A stretch of 64,000 nucleotides of DNA from Anaerolineaceae bacterium. Its GTDB lineage: Bacteria; Chloroflexota; Anaerolineae; Anaerolineales; Anaerolineaceae. The stretch is from the NCBI GenBank assembly GCA_030653365.1, contig JAURZL010000007.1, forward strand, positions 124,001 through 188,000, given 5' to 3'. The notes under the pieces were generated by a model, which was not told the DNA's origin, did no database searches, and saw only the letters and a list, made by a program, of their open reading frames with translations. Position 1 is the stretch's first letter. Every line of letters begins with the position of its first letter. The translations under genes and the position numbers were made by a program. Shown one piece after another: positions 9,039 to 18,402 of this stretch.

Positions 9039-9992
9039 GTGAATAAACCACCGGTTTTTACAACAATTGCCCCCATTTTTAATGAATTAAAGAATTTACC
9101 CATTCTTTACGAACGAATATCAGAAGTAATGAATAAAACCGATTCATCATGGGAATTAATTTTGGTTGATGATGGCTCCACTGACGGTTCTACAGATATC
9201 ATCCGGGATCTTGCATCAAAAGATGACCGAATTAGACCAGTCATTTTTGCCAGAAATTTTGGCCATCAAATTGCGGTGACAGCAGGTTTGGATTATAGCT
9301 GTGGTGATGCAGTAATCATCATCGACTCTGATTTACAGGATCCTCCTGAGGTTATTCTTGACCTGATCCAAAAATGGCGAGAAGGTTATGAGGTTGTATA
9401 TGCGGTCAGAGCTGAAAGAGAAGGCGAGACATTTTTCAAGAAAATTACAGCTTCCGTTTTCTACCGCCTCATTTTTAGAATTACAGATGTTAAAATACCA
9501 TTGGATACTGGTGATTTTCGATTAATGGATCGAAAGGTTGTGGATGTAATGAATGCAATGCGGGAACACCATCGCTTCTTAAGAGGGATGTCCGCCTGGG
9601 TAGGGTTCAAACAGATTGGTGTTTCCTATAATCGAGCTGCCAGATTATCTGGTGAAACCAAGTATCCATTTAAGAAAATGTTGAAATTAGCATTGACAGC
9701 CATAACCGGTTTTTCGTATGTGCCACTACAGATAGCGACGTATATGGGTTTTATTTCTGCAGGAATCAGCCTGATTGCAATACCCGTTGTTATATTAATG
9801 AGAATTCTCGGATCACAACAATTCACCGGCCAGGCAACTACATTGATTGCCGTATTATTTTTGGGGGGTGTGCAATTGATCTCTCTTGGTATTTTGGGAG
9901 AATATATTGGGCGAATTTATGATGAAGTTAAAGGGCGACCACTTTATATAGTTAGTGAAGCACCTTCTGATAATAATAAATTAAAGGAATAG
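9039..9992 (+). CDS. Family 2 glycosyltransferase (polyprenyl-phosphate type, GtrB/DPM1-like)
   Basis: A 317-residue protein starting at a GTG 7 bases after the previous stop. The GT-A domain has VDDGSTDGS and a DSDLQDPPE metal/nucleotide motif near residue 100. Two C-terminal membrane helices (about residues 228-290) make it look like GtrB/ArnC-like enzymes that load a sugar onto undecaprenyl or dolichyl phosphate. Spacings of 7 and 10 bases to its neighbours put it inside an amino-acid/purine catabolic operon, which is an unexpected place for an envelope enzyme. Confidence 0.85.
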   Translation: MNKPPVFTTIAPIFNELKNLPILYERISEVMNKTDSSWELILVDDGSTDGSTDIIRDLASKDDRIRPVIFARNFGHQIAVTAGLDYSCGDAVIIIDSDLQDPPEVILDLIQKWREGYEVVYAVRAEREGETFFKKITASVFYRLIFRITDVKIPLDTGDFRLMDRKVVDVMNAMREHHRFLRGMSAWVGFKQIGVSYNRAARLSGETKYPFKKMLKLALTAITGFSYVPLQIATYMGFISAGISLIAIPVVILMRILGSQQFTGQATTLIAVLFLGGVQLISLGILGEYIGRIYDEVKGRPLYIVSEAPSDNNKLKE

Positions 9993-10002
9993 GAACAAAG
10001 AA

Positions 10003-11481
10003 ATGTCAAAAATTGATTTTTCAATAAATAAAGAAGCTAGAGATCGAACAATTCAACGAGCTCGAGAACGGAATATTATTCTTCCTACACTTGCTCAGCA
10101 ACGTAATCCAGAATTAGTACCTAAAAAAATAAAAGAAGAGTTATCTTCTATTGGTCTATGGGATATTCATCCGAGAAATCTTTTTCGAATTACCTGGAAA
10201 AATGAACCCAAAGATTTCGGTGGAAAATTTGGGGGTGTCAATTATATTGAATTACCCTCTTCATTAACTGGGGTAAAAGCACGAATTATTATGTTGGTTG
10301 GAAAATGGTTCCCGACAGGTGCTCATAAAGTTGGTGCAGCCTATGGATGTCTGGTTCCCAGGTTGGTAACTGGTCAATTCGATCCAACTGTTCACAAAGC
10401 AGTCTGGCCTTCAACAGGTAATTATTGTAGAGGTGGTGCTTATGATTCAAAACTGTTGGCCTGTGAATCAATTGCTATTCTTCCAGAAGAAATGAGCCAG
10501 GAAAGGTTCGATTGGCTTAAAAATGTGGCAACCCAGGTTATTGCTACTCCTGGTAGTGAATCTAATGTAAAGGAAATCTTTGATAAATGTTGGGAATTAA
10601 GACAATCAGGAGAACCTCTTGTTATTTTCAATCAATTTGACGAATTTGGAAATTATTTATGGCATTACAGTGTTACAGGACATGCATTGGAAGATATTCT
10701 TAAAGCGGAAATGAGACCTGGCAGCAATTATGCAGGTTTTTGTGCAACAACGGGTTCAGCTGGAACCATTGGTGTCGGAGATTACTTAAAACAATTATTT
10801 CCGACATCAAAAATTGTTGCCTCCGAAGCTTTACAATGTCCAACATTACTGAATAATGGATTTGGAGCTCATCGTATCGAAGGTATTGGTGATAAACACG
10901 TTCCCTGGATTCACAATGTAAAGAATACAGATATTGTTACTGCGATCGATGATAATGCAGTCGTTAAAATAGTCAGGCTGTTTAATGAACCGGAAGGGAA
11001 GAATTACCTTGCCAAAAAAGGTGTTCCACAAGAAATTATTTCAAACCTGAATCTGTTTGGCCATTCTGGGATAGCCAATATGCTTACTGCCATCAAATTT
11101 TCGAAATATTATGAATTGACAGAAGATGATATTGTCCTGGCAGTCTTAACTGACTCAATTGATTTATATGATTCGCGTATCGTTGAATATCGACAACAAT
11201 TCGGTGAATTTTCCAGTCATGATGCTGCTGAAGCATATGCTTCCTCCCTCATGGGCGAGTCCACTGATAATATGCTTGAGTTGACGTATCAGGATCGGAA
11301 ACGTGTCCACAATCTTAAATACTATACATGGGTGGAGCAACAAGGTAAGACTTATGAAGAGATTATGGATCAATGGTATGAAAAAGATTATTGGACGGGA
11401 TTCCAATCGCAAATATCTGAGATTGATGAATATATTACCGAATTCAATGATCAAGTCGGATTGCTGAAAAAATACGAATAA
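10003..11481 (+). CDS. PLP-dependent enzyme, cysteine synthase/tryptophan synthase beta superfamily
   Basis: A 492-residue fold-type II PLP enzyme. The likely Schiff-base lysine is K109 in FPTGAHKVGAA, followed by a STGNYCRGGAYDS loop, an unusual version of the SxGN(x)G substrate loop. It is longer than cysteine synthases (about 310) and YgeX (about 400). It shares its operon with the threonine-synthase-like gene and is followed by a strong terminator. The substrate is unknown; a lyase acting on an amino-acid intermediate of the hydantoin/purine route is plausible but inferred only from position. Confidence 0.72.
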   Translation: MSKIDFSINKEARDRTIQRARERNIILPTLAQQRNPELVPKKIKEELSSIGLWDIHPRNLFRITWKNEPKDFGGKFGGVNYIELPSSLTGVKARIIMLVGKWFPTGAHKVGAAYGCLVPRLVTGQFDPTVHKAVWPSTGNYCRGGAYDSKLLACESIAILPEEMSQERFDWLKNVATQVIATPGSESNVKEIFDKCWELRQSGEPLVIFNQFDEFGNYLWHYSVTGHALEDILKAEMRPGSNYAGFCATTGSAGTIGVGDYLKQLFPTSKIVASEALQCPTLLNNGFGAHRIEGIGDKHVPWIHNVKNTDIVTAIDDNAVVKIVRLFNEPEGKNYLAKKGVPQEIISNLNLFGHSGIANMLTAIKFSKYYELTEDDIVLAVLTDSIDLYDSRIVEYRQQFGEFSSHDAAEAYASSLMGESTDNMLELTYQDRKRVHNLKYYTWVEQQGKTYEEIMDQWYEKDYWTGFQSQISEIDEYITEFNDQVGLLKKYE

Positions 11482-11503
11482 TACCGATTGTAATTAATTG
11501 ACT

Positions 11504-11537
11504 GGGTTCTATGATATCAAATCATAGAACCCTTTTT
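11504..11537 (+). terminator. Rho-independent terminator
   Basis: A perfect 12-bp stem (GGGTTCTATGAT / ATCATAGAACCC) with a 5-base loop and five T. It closes the 7781-11481 transcription unit. Confidence 0.9.
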
Positions 11538-11563
11538 ATCAAAAACAACTGGTGGGATAATTA

Positions 11564-12130
11564 ATGAATACACACCTTGCAGATACCGACCTGGTTTTAG
11601 TAGCAATCTTACCCAATCCTAAAGATCTTGAATTGGCTCGATTGTTCGGATGGTATAGGATACCTTTAAAAAGTGCTCCAAAAGTTATAGCTGTGGATTT
11701 TCTTGCTTTCTATCAAACCGCTGCTTTTGATGAAATTGATCGCTGGCAAATAAATTATATAGCACCTGTTCGTGGTCATGAATTAACAACACGATCGACA
11801 TTATTTCGAGATGAACAGAATCACCCAAGGGCTAATGAAGAATATTTTAAAATCCAGATTGGAGATCTTGTACAACTTGACAAACCTATTCCAGCTGATC
11901 GATGGCGTCGAATAACATTTTTTTACACAACTGGTTTTTTAATTAAGAATGCCTCATCGATGCGTGATCTGGTTGTGGACGGTGAGGAAAGAGTTATTTT
12001 ATGGAATTCTCTAAAAGAAAGAGCACTACAACCTGATGATTTCAACAACCCTGACATGAGTTCTACCCAAATCGATTTGGATTTATTGGAGATACTTTTG
12101 GAATGGGATAAAATCAAAGACAACAAGTAA
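11564..12130 (+). CDS. Conserved hypothetical protein, function unknown
   Basis: A 188-residue soluble protein without signal peptide or membrane segment. I do not recognise a catalytic motif. The N-terminus reads LVAILPNPKDLELARLFGWY followed by RIPLKSAP, then a basic central part and a Leu/Asp-rich C-terminal helix. It starts 26 bases after a terminator and 34 bases before the hydantoinase gene, so it may share that transcript. Codon use matches the neighbours. The real gene status is well supported by length and position; no function is proposed. Confidence 0.7.
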   Translation: MNTHLADTDLVLVAILPNPKDLELARLFGWYRIPLKSAPKVIAVDFLAFYQTAAFDEIDRWQINYIAPVRGHELTTRSTLFRDEQNHPRANEEYFKIQIGDLVQLDKPIPADRWRRITFFYTTGFLIKNASSMRDLVVDGEERVILWNSLKERALQPDDFNNPDMSSTQIDLDLLEILLEWDKIKDNK

Positions 12131-12164
12131 GTTTTTCTGATTAATTGGTGATTTTGAGGAAGAT

Positions 12165-13586
12165 ATGAAAACAATAATTTGTGGTGGAACTATTATATCG
12201 GCATCAGATGAATACAAAGCAGATATATTGATTGAAGATGGAAAAATTGCACAAATAGGAATTGATCTTTCAAAAATTGATGTAGATGAAATTATTGATG
12301 CGAATGAAAAATTGGTTCTTCCGGGTGGAGTTGATGTTCATACCCACTTTGATCTTCCAATGTTCAATACGGTTTCATCGGATGACCATTATTCCGGGCA
12401 TAAAGCAGCTGCATTTGGGGGCACAACGACGGTGATTGATTTTGTCCCTCAAACCGGTAATGATCTCAAAAAAGACATTGATGGATGGTTGAAAAAATCC
12501 GAACCAAAAGCTGCCATCGATTATGGATTTCATATGAATATTTCCATTTTCAACCAGGATGTTGCTGATCAAATTCCCGGATTAATTGATCTGGGCATTA
12601 CTTCGTTGAAAGTTTTTACCGCCTACAACAGCACGTTAAGACTACCGGACGCAGATATATTTAAAGTTATGCGCATAGCGAAAAAGTATGGATTTCTTAC
12701 CATGTTACATGCTGAAAATGGGGATATTATTGAAATTCTTGTTCAGGAAGCAGTAACCGCTGGAAATTTAACGCCTGAATGGCATGCTCATACACGACCA
12801 GCGTGGGGTGCTGTTGAAGCTGTAACACGAGGTATTTCTTTTTCAGCTCAAACAGAAGCACCTTTATATATTGTTCATATGAATGCAGCCGGGGAAGTAG
12901 ATCAACTGGCTTATGGTCGTGACCTGGGATTACAAGTAATGGGTGAAACCTGTCCACAATATTTATTCTTTACCGTCGAACAACTACTTCGTCCAGATGG
13001 ATCAAAATGGATTTGTTCACCTCCAATGCGTTCTGAGGAAGATAATCAAAGATTGTGGCTGGGAATTATGGAAGGAACAATCCAGGTGGTTGGCACCGAT
13101 CATTGTCCCTTTTTCTTTGATGGATCAAAATCAATAACCTATGAAGAAATTGATATAAAAATTCCAGGGAAAGAATTAGGAAAAGAAGACTTTACCAAAA
13201 TCCCCAATGGTTTACCCGGCGTAGGGGATCGGCTTCCAATTCTGTGGACAGAAGGTGTTGGTAAAGGAAGGATCACACCTAATCAATTTGTCGCGGTCAC
13301 TGCTACGAATCCGGCAAAAATCTTTGGCTTGTATCCAAAAAAAGGAGTCATACAACCTGGAAGTGATGCCGATATTGTTATTTGGGATCCTAATAAAAGA
13401 TTAACGTATGGTGTTGAATGGTCAAAACACCGTACAGATTATAACCTTTACGAAGGATGGGAACTGGAAGGGTATCCTGTAAAAGTCTTCCTGCGGGGTA
13501 AATGTATTGTTGACGGAAAAAAATGGCAGGGAAATGCAGGTGAAGGAAAATTTATTAAACGGATGCCCTTCGGTCAGGTCATTTAA
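12165..13586 (+). CDS. hyuA: Dihydropyrimidinase/D-hydantoinase (HyuA-type amidohydrolase)
   Basis: A 473-residue cyclic amidohydrolase of normal family length. The binuclear metal site is complete: H59 and H61 in DVHTHFDLP, the lysine to be carbamylated K149 in SLKVFTAY, H182 in LHAEN, H238 in IVHMNAAGE and D312 in GTDHCPF. It opens the ring of hydantoins or dihydropyrimidines to carbamoyl-amino acids. HyuA is a core member of the anaerobic urate/purine gene set with ygeX, ygeY and ygeW, whose homologues lie upstream here. It is followed after 9 bases by unrelated membrane genes. Confidence 0.9.
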   Translation: MKTIICGGTIISASDEYKADILIEDGKIAQIGIDLSKIDVDEIIDANEKLVLPGGVDVHTHFDLPMFNTVSSDDHYSGHKAAAFGGTTTVIDFVPQTGNDLKKDIDGWLKKSEPKAAIDYGFHMNISIFNQDVADQIPGLIDLGITSLKVFTAYNSTLRLPDADIFKVMRIAKKYGFLTMLHAENGDIIEILVQEAVTAGNLTPEWHAHTRPAWGAVEAVTRGISFSAQTEAPLYIVHMNAAGEVDQLAYGRDLGLQVMGETCPQYLFFTVEQLLRPDGSKWICSPPMRSEEDNQRLWLGIMEGTIQVVGTDHCPFFFDGSKSITYEEIDIKIPGKELGKEDFTKIPNGLPGVGDRLPILWTEGVGKGRITPNQFVAVTATNPAKIFGLYPKKGVIQPGSDADIVIWDPNKRLTYGVEWSKHRTDYNLYEGWELEGYPVKVFLRGKCIVDGKKWQGNAGEGKFIKRMPFGQVI

Positions 13587-13595
13587 AGATAGGTT

Positions 13596-15188
13596 ATGTT
13601 ATCACTATTACCGATTGGACTTAATCTTTTATCTGCTGCTGTAATTTATGTATTATCTACATTTAAAACTAATATTGGACGTGTTTGGTTTGTTGCAGCG
13701 ATATTATCATTATTAAATTGGGGACTAATTCTTGGTCTTCGGTGGATGTATCCCATTCAACTAATGGTGGCAGAATGGTTTCCGGTTGGAGAAATATATC
13801 AACGTGGGATAATATTTCAATTAGATTCAATTTCATGGTCAATTTTATTGGCTTTATGTGCTGTTCAAACTGCAGTAATTATTACTGATTCATCCAGACT
13901 CGATGAAATACCATCGCCAATCATATGGTCTGGAATTTTTTTAGTCTATGCGGTAGGGATACTTGCTGCGTTATCCAGTAGTATTATTACAATATTTTTA
14001 GTATGGGCGTTGGTAGATATCATAGAATTCATCGTTATGATAAGGACTGTTTCAAAAGTTCAACAAATCAATGAAATAGTTGTTTCGTTTGCAGTAAAAA
14101 TTCTGGGTTTGTTCTTTTTAATTTTTAGTTTGTTAGTAAGTTTCAATCAGGGTTCACCTTTACGAATTAATCAGTTGACTAATGAAGTGGGTATCTTTAT
14201 TTTAATTGCTGTTGGATTAAGACTTGGAGTAATTCCATTCAATTTGCCATTTGTTAGTGGCTCACCAATACGGAGAGGATTGGGAAATGCAATTCGGATG
14301 GTGAGTGTTTCAACGAGTGTGATTGTTTTATTACGTATTCCAATAGGATTATTCAATGAATCTGCTCAAGGTATATTATTGACTTTGACGGCTATCGGAA
14401 CATTCTTTGGATCTATTATGTGGTTTGGATCATCAAATGAATTGGAAGGCAGACCTTATTGGATTATTTCATTGGCGGGTTTGGCTATTTATTCCTCGAT
14501 CAATGGTGATCAATTAGCCACATTAAGCTGGAGCCTTGTTTTGATTTTAAGTGGTTCTGTACTATTTTTGTTTTCTGCAAGAGGAAGAAGATTAACAATA
14601 ATCCCTTTGTTTGCGATTATCGGAATTGTTGGATTACCATTTACGCCTGCTGCAGTAGGATGGCAAGGAGTAATTATCTCTGGGAATTTTTTTAGAAATG
14701 TGTTTAATCTTTTGTCGGTTGCTTTTATTGTTTTAGGTTATTTGCAACATGCATCCTATCCAACAATTTTGTTAACAAAAAAAGAGAGATGGATATGGCT
14801 AACTTATCCCATCGGTCTGTTTATTTTAATATTAACTCATTGGCTGTCCTTTTTATTAAGCGATTTGGAATGGTATGTATCAGGAATTGTTTATGCAAGC
14901 GTGATAGCATTTGTTCTTCCATTGCTTACCTATTTCGTTAATAGAAAATATATTAAAGCTTCAGAATACTCGGAATTATTTCAAAGTATCTTGGAGCCAT
15001 TTGGTAAATTTATTACTAATTTTCTCAACCTTCGATGGCTCTATAAATTAATTTGGTCATTACTTGGTTTTTTTCAGAAAATTGTGAATATTTTTACAAA
15101 TATTCTGGAAGGTAGGGGAGGCATTATCTGGATTATCGTATTGCTCATAATGCTCATAACGTTGATTTCGTCAGGAGACCTTATTTAA
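13596..15188 (+). CDS. Complex-I-like antiporter membrane subunit (NuoL/M/N superfamily, divergent)
   Basis: A 530-residue protein with roughly 14 predicted membrane helices. The region around residues 190-260 (ILIAVGLRLGVIPFNLPFV) resembles the discontinuous proton-channel helices of NuoL/M/N-type subunits, in a divergent form. It is the first of three tightly packed membrane genes (next start immediately after its stop). No hydrophilic NADH or hydrogenase subunit is present nearby. The function is therefore only inferred: an ion-translocating module or an antiporter. Confidence 0.6.
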   Translation: MLSLLPIGLNLLSAAVIYVLSTFKTNIGRVWFVAAILSLLNWGLILGLRWMYPIQLMVAEWFPVGEIYQRGIIFQLDSISWSILLALCAVQTAVIITDSSRLDEIPSPIIWSGIFLVYAVGILAALSSSIITIFLVWALVDIIEFIVMIRTVSKVQQINEIVVSFAVKILGLFFLIFSLLVSFNQGSPLRINQLTNEVGIFILIAVGLRLGVIPFNLPFVSGSPIRRGLGNAIRMVSVSTSVIVLLRIPIGLFNESAQGILLTLTAIGTFFGSIMWFGSSNELEGRPYWIISLAGLAIYSSINGDQLATLSWSLVLILSGSVLFLFSARGRRLTIIPLFAIIGIVGLPFTPAAVGWQGVIISGNFFRNVFNLLSVAFIVLGYLQHASYPTILLTKKERWIWLTYPIGLFILILTHWLSFLLSDLEWYVSGIVYASVIAFVLPLLTYFVNRKYIKASEYSELFQSILEPFGKFITNFLNLRWLYKLIWSLLGFFQKIVNIFTNILEGRGGIIWIIVLLIMLITLISSGDLI

Positions 15189-15767
15189 ATGGACAACTTG
15201 ACGGACTTATTACCAGTTCTGTTAGCAGGAATATCTTCTTTAATTCTGTTTACAAATAAAAATTGGCGCTGGAATATCCTTGCTTTAGCTTTTCAATATG
15301 TGGCTGTTTTTTGGATGGTATTACAGGTCTGGACTCTTGGGTTGGCAGTGGTAAAGTTGATTGCGGGTTGGATGGCAGGAGCAATTTTAGGTTCAGCAGT
15401 GAGTGATGAAAGAATAAATCCAGAAAATGATAATAAATTGGAACAAAGGTTTAAAATTATAATTTCAATCATTATTTGGATTATCATTTTCTCTGTATCA
15501 CAAGGTATTAAGCTCTGGTTGCCAATTCCTGATTCAATAATAATAGGAGGATTGATCCTAATTTCAATTGGAATTTTACAGGTTGGAATGTCGGTGCGAC
15601 CTATTCGAATTATTTTTGGATTATTGACTGCATTTTCAGGGTTTGAAGTACTATATGCAGGCGTCGAAAAGTCTGTTTTAGTCGCTGGATTCCTGGTTTT
15701 GATTACTTTAGGAATTGCATTGATCGGTGTTCTTTTTATTCAACAACAGGAAGGAGAATTAGTTTGA
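15189..15767 (+). CDS. Small membrane protein of the complex-I-like module
   Basis: A 192-residue hydrophobic protein with about six membrane segments and no recognisable motif. Its ATG follows the previous stop directly and its stop overlaps the next gene's TTG start, so it is co-translated. Size and place between two NuoL/M/N-like subunits recall the small hydrogenase-4/Mrp-type membrane subunits (HyfE, MnhC/E-like), but no clear sequence match can be claimed. Confidence 0.55.
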   Translation: MDNLTDLLPVLLAGISSLILFTNKNWRWNILALAFQYVAVFWMVLQVWTLGLAVVKLIAGWMAGAILGSAVSDERINPENDNKLEQRFKIIISIIIWIIIFSVSQGIKLWLPIPDSIIIGGLILISIGILQVGMSVRPIRIIFGLLTAFSGFEVLYAGVEKSVLVAGFLVLITLGIALIGVLFIQQQEGELV

Positions 15768-17161
15768 GTGCTCCAATTATCTGGATTGTAATACCTCTCC
15801 TTCTTGCGATAATTCTTTTTTTCTTTAGGGCTAATCGATTAATTACCTTATTAATAGGTAGCGGAGTCAGTGCATTTTTGGCACTTTTAGCATTAACATT
15901 CAGAATTGAGCGTGTCTTTCCACTAGGACCTCTTTCAATAGAAATTTCCTCCACCCTCACAGTCCTTGGAAGGAATTTTGTGATTGTAGACACCGATCGT
16001 TTCATGTTGATACTTATGTATTCATTAGGTGCCTTTTGGATTTTTGGGTCAAGAATTTCTGGATCAAATAGTTTTTTTGTACCGAATATTTTTGCGATTA
16101 TATCTTTATTTGTTGCTGCATTATCTGTGCAACCTTTTTTATATGCAGCGTTGATCATAGAAATAGCCGTTCTAATTAGCATTCCGATTTTTTTTCAACG
16201 GGGCGAACCAATTAAACAAGGAATTTTAAGGTTTCTTGTCTTTCAAACACTCGCTGTTCCTTTTATATTGTTCTCCGGATGGGGTTTTGAAATAGCTCCT
16301 ACAAGCATAGATTCTCAACTGGCATATTTTCAGGCTGGAATTTTGTTAGCCATTGGTTTTGGATTATGGTTGGCAATATTTCCATTTTATTCCTGGATCC
16401 CATTATTAGCTGGGGATGGACATGCATATTCTGCTGGTTTCATATTCAGCATATTGCCAACTACTATTTTTATTTTCTTTCTGGAATTTATTAATAGTTA
16501 TAACTGGTTGAGGGAACATGTGTTATTATTTTCAATAATTCAAGTATTGGGTATTATAATGATCGTATTGGGGGGGCTTTTTGCTGCATTTCAGAGATCC
16601 TTAACACGACTGCTTGGTTATGCAGTTATGGTTGAAATTGGATTCTCATTATTAGCATTGAGTCTAAATCAGGTCATCGGATGGCAATCCTATATTCTGG
16701 TCTTGATTCCCCGCTTGGTTGGAATTGCGATATGTTCGCTGGCGATTTCCATCTGGAAAAATCAGAAACTAAATATGGATATTGATTCTGTAAGGGGATT
16801 ATTATATAGATTTCCATATGCGACGATAGGTTTTCTTGTCGGATGGTTGACTTTTTGTGGATTGCCATTGTTACCAGGCTTTCCAACAAAACTTCCGATT
16901 TTAATAGGATTGAGTGAAATTTCTTTACAGTCAATTATGCTGGTTTCTGTTGGTTTATTTGGATTATTTGTTGCAGGTTTTCGATTTCTTGCAATAATTT
17001 TTTCAGAAAGAGAAACGTATATAATTAAAGAATCTGAACCAGTTCTACAGAAAATTTTCTTTTCAATCGGGGTATCAGCTCTCTTAATTGTTGGATTATT
17101 CCCAAGCTTTTTCTTGAATCCTTTCCTGAGTCTATTATCAGCATTTACAAATTTAAATTAA
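15764..17161 (+). CDS. NuoM/NuoN-like proton-translocating membrane subunit
   Basis: A 465-residue protein of about 13-14 membrane helices. The TTG start at 15764 is chosen because it has a strong AAGGAGAA site and a 4-base overlap with the previous gene. The part near residues 195-225 (FGLWLAIFPFYSWIPLLAGD) corresponds to the conserved antiporter-subunit motif around the channel helix, and FAAFQRSLTRLLGYAVMVEIG resembles the next conserved block of NuoN/MrpD proteins. It completes a three-gene membrane module without a redox partner. Confidence 0.65.
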   Translation: MSAPIIWIVIPLLLAIILFFFRANRLITLLIGSGVSAFLALLALTFRIERVFPLGPLSIEISSTLTVLGRNFVIVDTDRFMLILMYSLGAFWIFGSRISGSNSFFVPNIFAIISLFVAALSVQPFLYAALIIEIAVLISIPIFFQRGEPIKQGILRFLVFQTLAVPFILFSGWGFEIAPTSIDSQLAYFQAGILLAIGFGLWLAIFPFYSWIPLLAGDGHAYSAGFIFSILPTTIFIFFLEFINSYNWLREHVLLFSIIQVLGIIMIVLGGLFAAFQRSLTRLLGYAVMVEIGFSLLALSLNQVIGWQSYILVLIPRLVGIAICSLAISIWKNQKLNMDIDSVRGLLYRFPYATIGFLVGWLTFCGLPLLPGFPTKLPILIGLSEISLQSIMLVSVGLFGLFVAGFRFLAIIFSERETYIIKESEPVLQKIFFSIGVSALLIVGLFPSFFLNPFLSLLSAFTNLN

Positions 17162-17185
17162 CAAAAAATCAAAATTTCTGGATGG

Positions 17186-17191
17186 TATAAT
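17186..17191 (+). promoter_or_regulatory. Candidate -10 element before the coiled-coil gene
   Basis: TATAAT lies 26 bases before the ATG at 17218, with a TGGAG ribosome site between. No good -35 is seen in the A-rich stretch upstream, which is also the 3' end of the membrane operon. Confidence 0.35.
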
Positions 17192-17217
17192 CTTCGCAAT
17201 ACTTATGGAGCAATAAT

Positions 17218-18396
17218 ATGGATTTTGAACAAATTTTAAAACGTGTTGAATGGTTAGATGAAGAACGAAGGAAAGATAAATTAATCATTGCTGGTTTAGA
17301 TGATAGGTTGAGAAAAATTGAAGGCAATCACACTTCGTTTATGCAAGAAATCAGGGAAATATCCAGTGAATTAAGTCGCCTGCAAACAATTCCGTCAAGA
17401 TTTGATACATACGATGCAGCGATTTCGCAATTGAGAGTAGATTTTAATAGATCAGTTGAGAGTATTGAAAAACAGAGACTAGAAAAAGATCGTGAACAAG
17501 AGAAAGTCAGGCTCGCTGACATGGAGTCGCTGAATGCTTCCATTGCAAATATCCGAAAAGGGCTGGATGTATTACCTGAAATGAAGAAGGACATCAAAGC
17601 ACGCGAAGAAGAAGAGCATCGTCTCATAAAATTAATCGGTGAATTTGATAAAAAAATCCTTGAGATGAAGCGGTCTGATGAAGAATATCGTCGTGCCCAA
17701 AAGATTTTAGAAGAAAATGTGCGCCAGGATTCAAAAAGAATTCTGGATGTTCAGGGAGAGATAACGTCCACCCGGAAAAGAATAGATGAACAGCGAGGAA
17801 AAATTGACCTTGCTACTGAAAATCTACGAAAAATTGAAATGCGGCAAAACGAGTTGTTGAATTCAGAAGGAGAGCGTAAACAATCTCAAGTCGCATTTAT
17901 TGAAAAATATAGTATGCAACAAGTTGAGAAAGATCGAACTTGGAAAGAATGGCAAACAAAGTTCGAAGTAATTAGTAAACAAGCTATTAATTTAGATGAA
18001 CAAATACAGTCGCTTGATGCAACACAAAGGGCAATCAGACATTCACAATCTGCTTTCGAAGAAATAACCCAAAAATTTGAACGACGGATCAATGAAATTA
18101 CTGAAATGCAGCGACTTGTGGAAGATCGTATGCGACAGGATTGGATTTCTTTTAAAGCTGATGATCAAAAACGATGGTCTAATTATATGTTATCTCAAGA
18201 TGAACAATTTCAAGAAACATCCAGAATTTTTGAAAAAATTGAACTCAGAATTATCCAATTGGAAGAAACAAGCCAGGAGCTAAATGATTTAACTACCCAA
18301 GTCGTTCAATCAAATGAAAGAACATTGCAATCACTTTTCAAATTTATCAAAGAAGTTAATGAAGATTTTTCTGATAACTTCGAAACAAAGAGATAA
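17218..18396 (+). CDS. Long coiled-coil protein, function unknown
   Basis: A 392-residue, highly charged protein, almost entirely heptad-like helix (rich in Glu, Lys, Arg, Gln, Ile and Leu) with no signal peptide, membrane segment or globular domain that I recognise. It ends 6 bases before selB and is therefore probably co-transcribed with it. Such proteins often act as structural or scaffold factors; nothing in the sequence points to a specific role. Confidence 0.75.
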   Translation: MDFEQILKRVEWLDEERRKDKLIIAGLDDRLRKIEGNHTSFMQEIREISSELSRLQTIPSRFDTYDAAISQLRVDFNRSVESIEKQRLEKDREQEKVRLADMESLNASIANIRKGLDVLPEMKKDIKAREEEEHRLIKLIGEFDKKILEMKRSDEEYRRAQKILEENVRQDSKRILDVQGEITSTRKRIDEQRGKIDLATENLRKIEMRQNELLNSEGERKQSQVAFIEKYSMQQVEKDRTWKEWQTKFEVISKQAINLDEQIQSLDATQRAIRHSQSAFEEITQKFERRINEITEMQRLVEDRMRQDWISFKADDQKRWSNYMLSQDEQFQETSRIFEKIELRIIQLEETSQELNDLTTQVVQSNERTLQSLFKFIKEVNEDFSDNFETKR

Positions 18397-18402
18397 CGAA
18401 TA

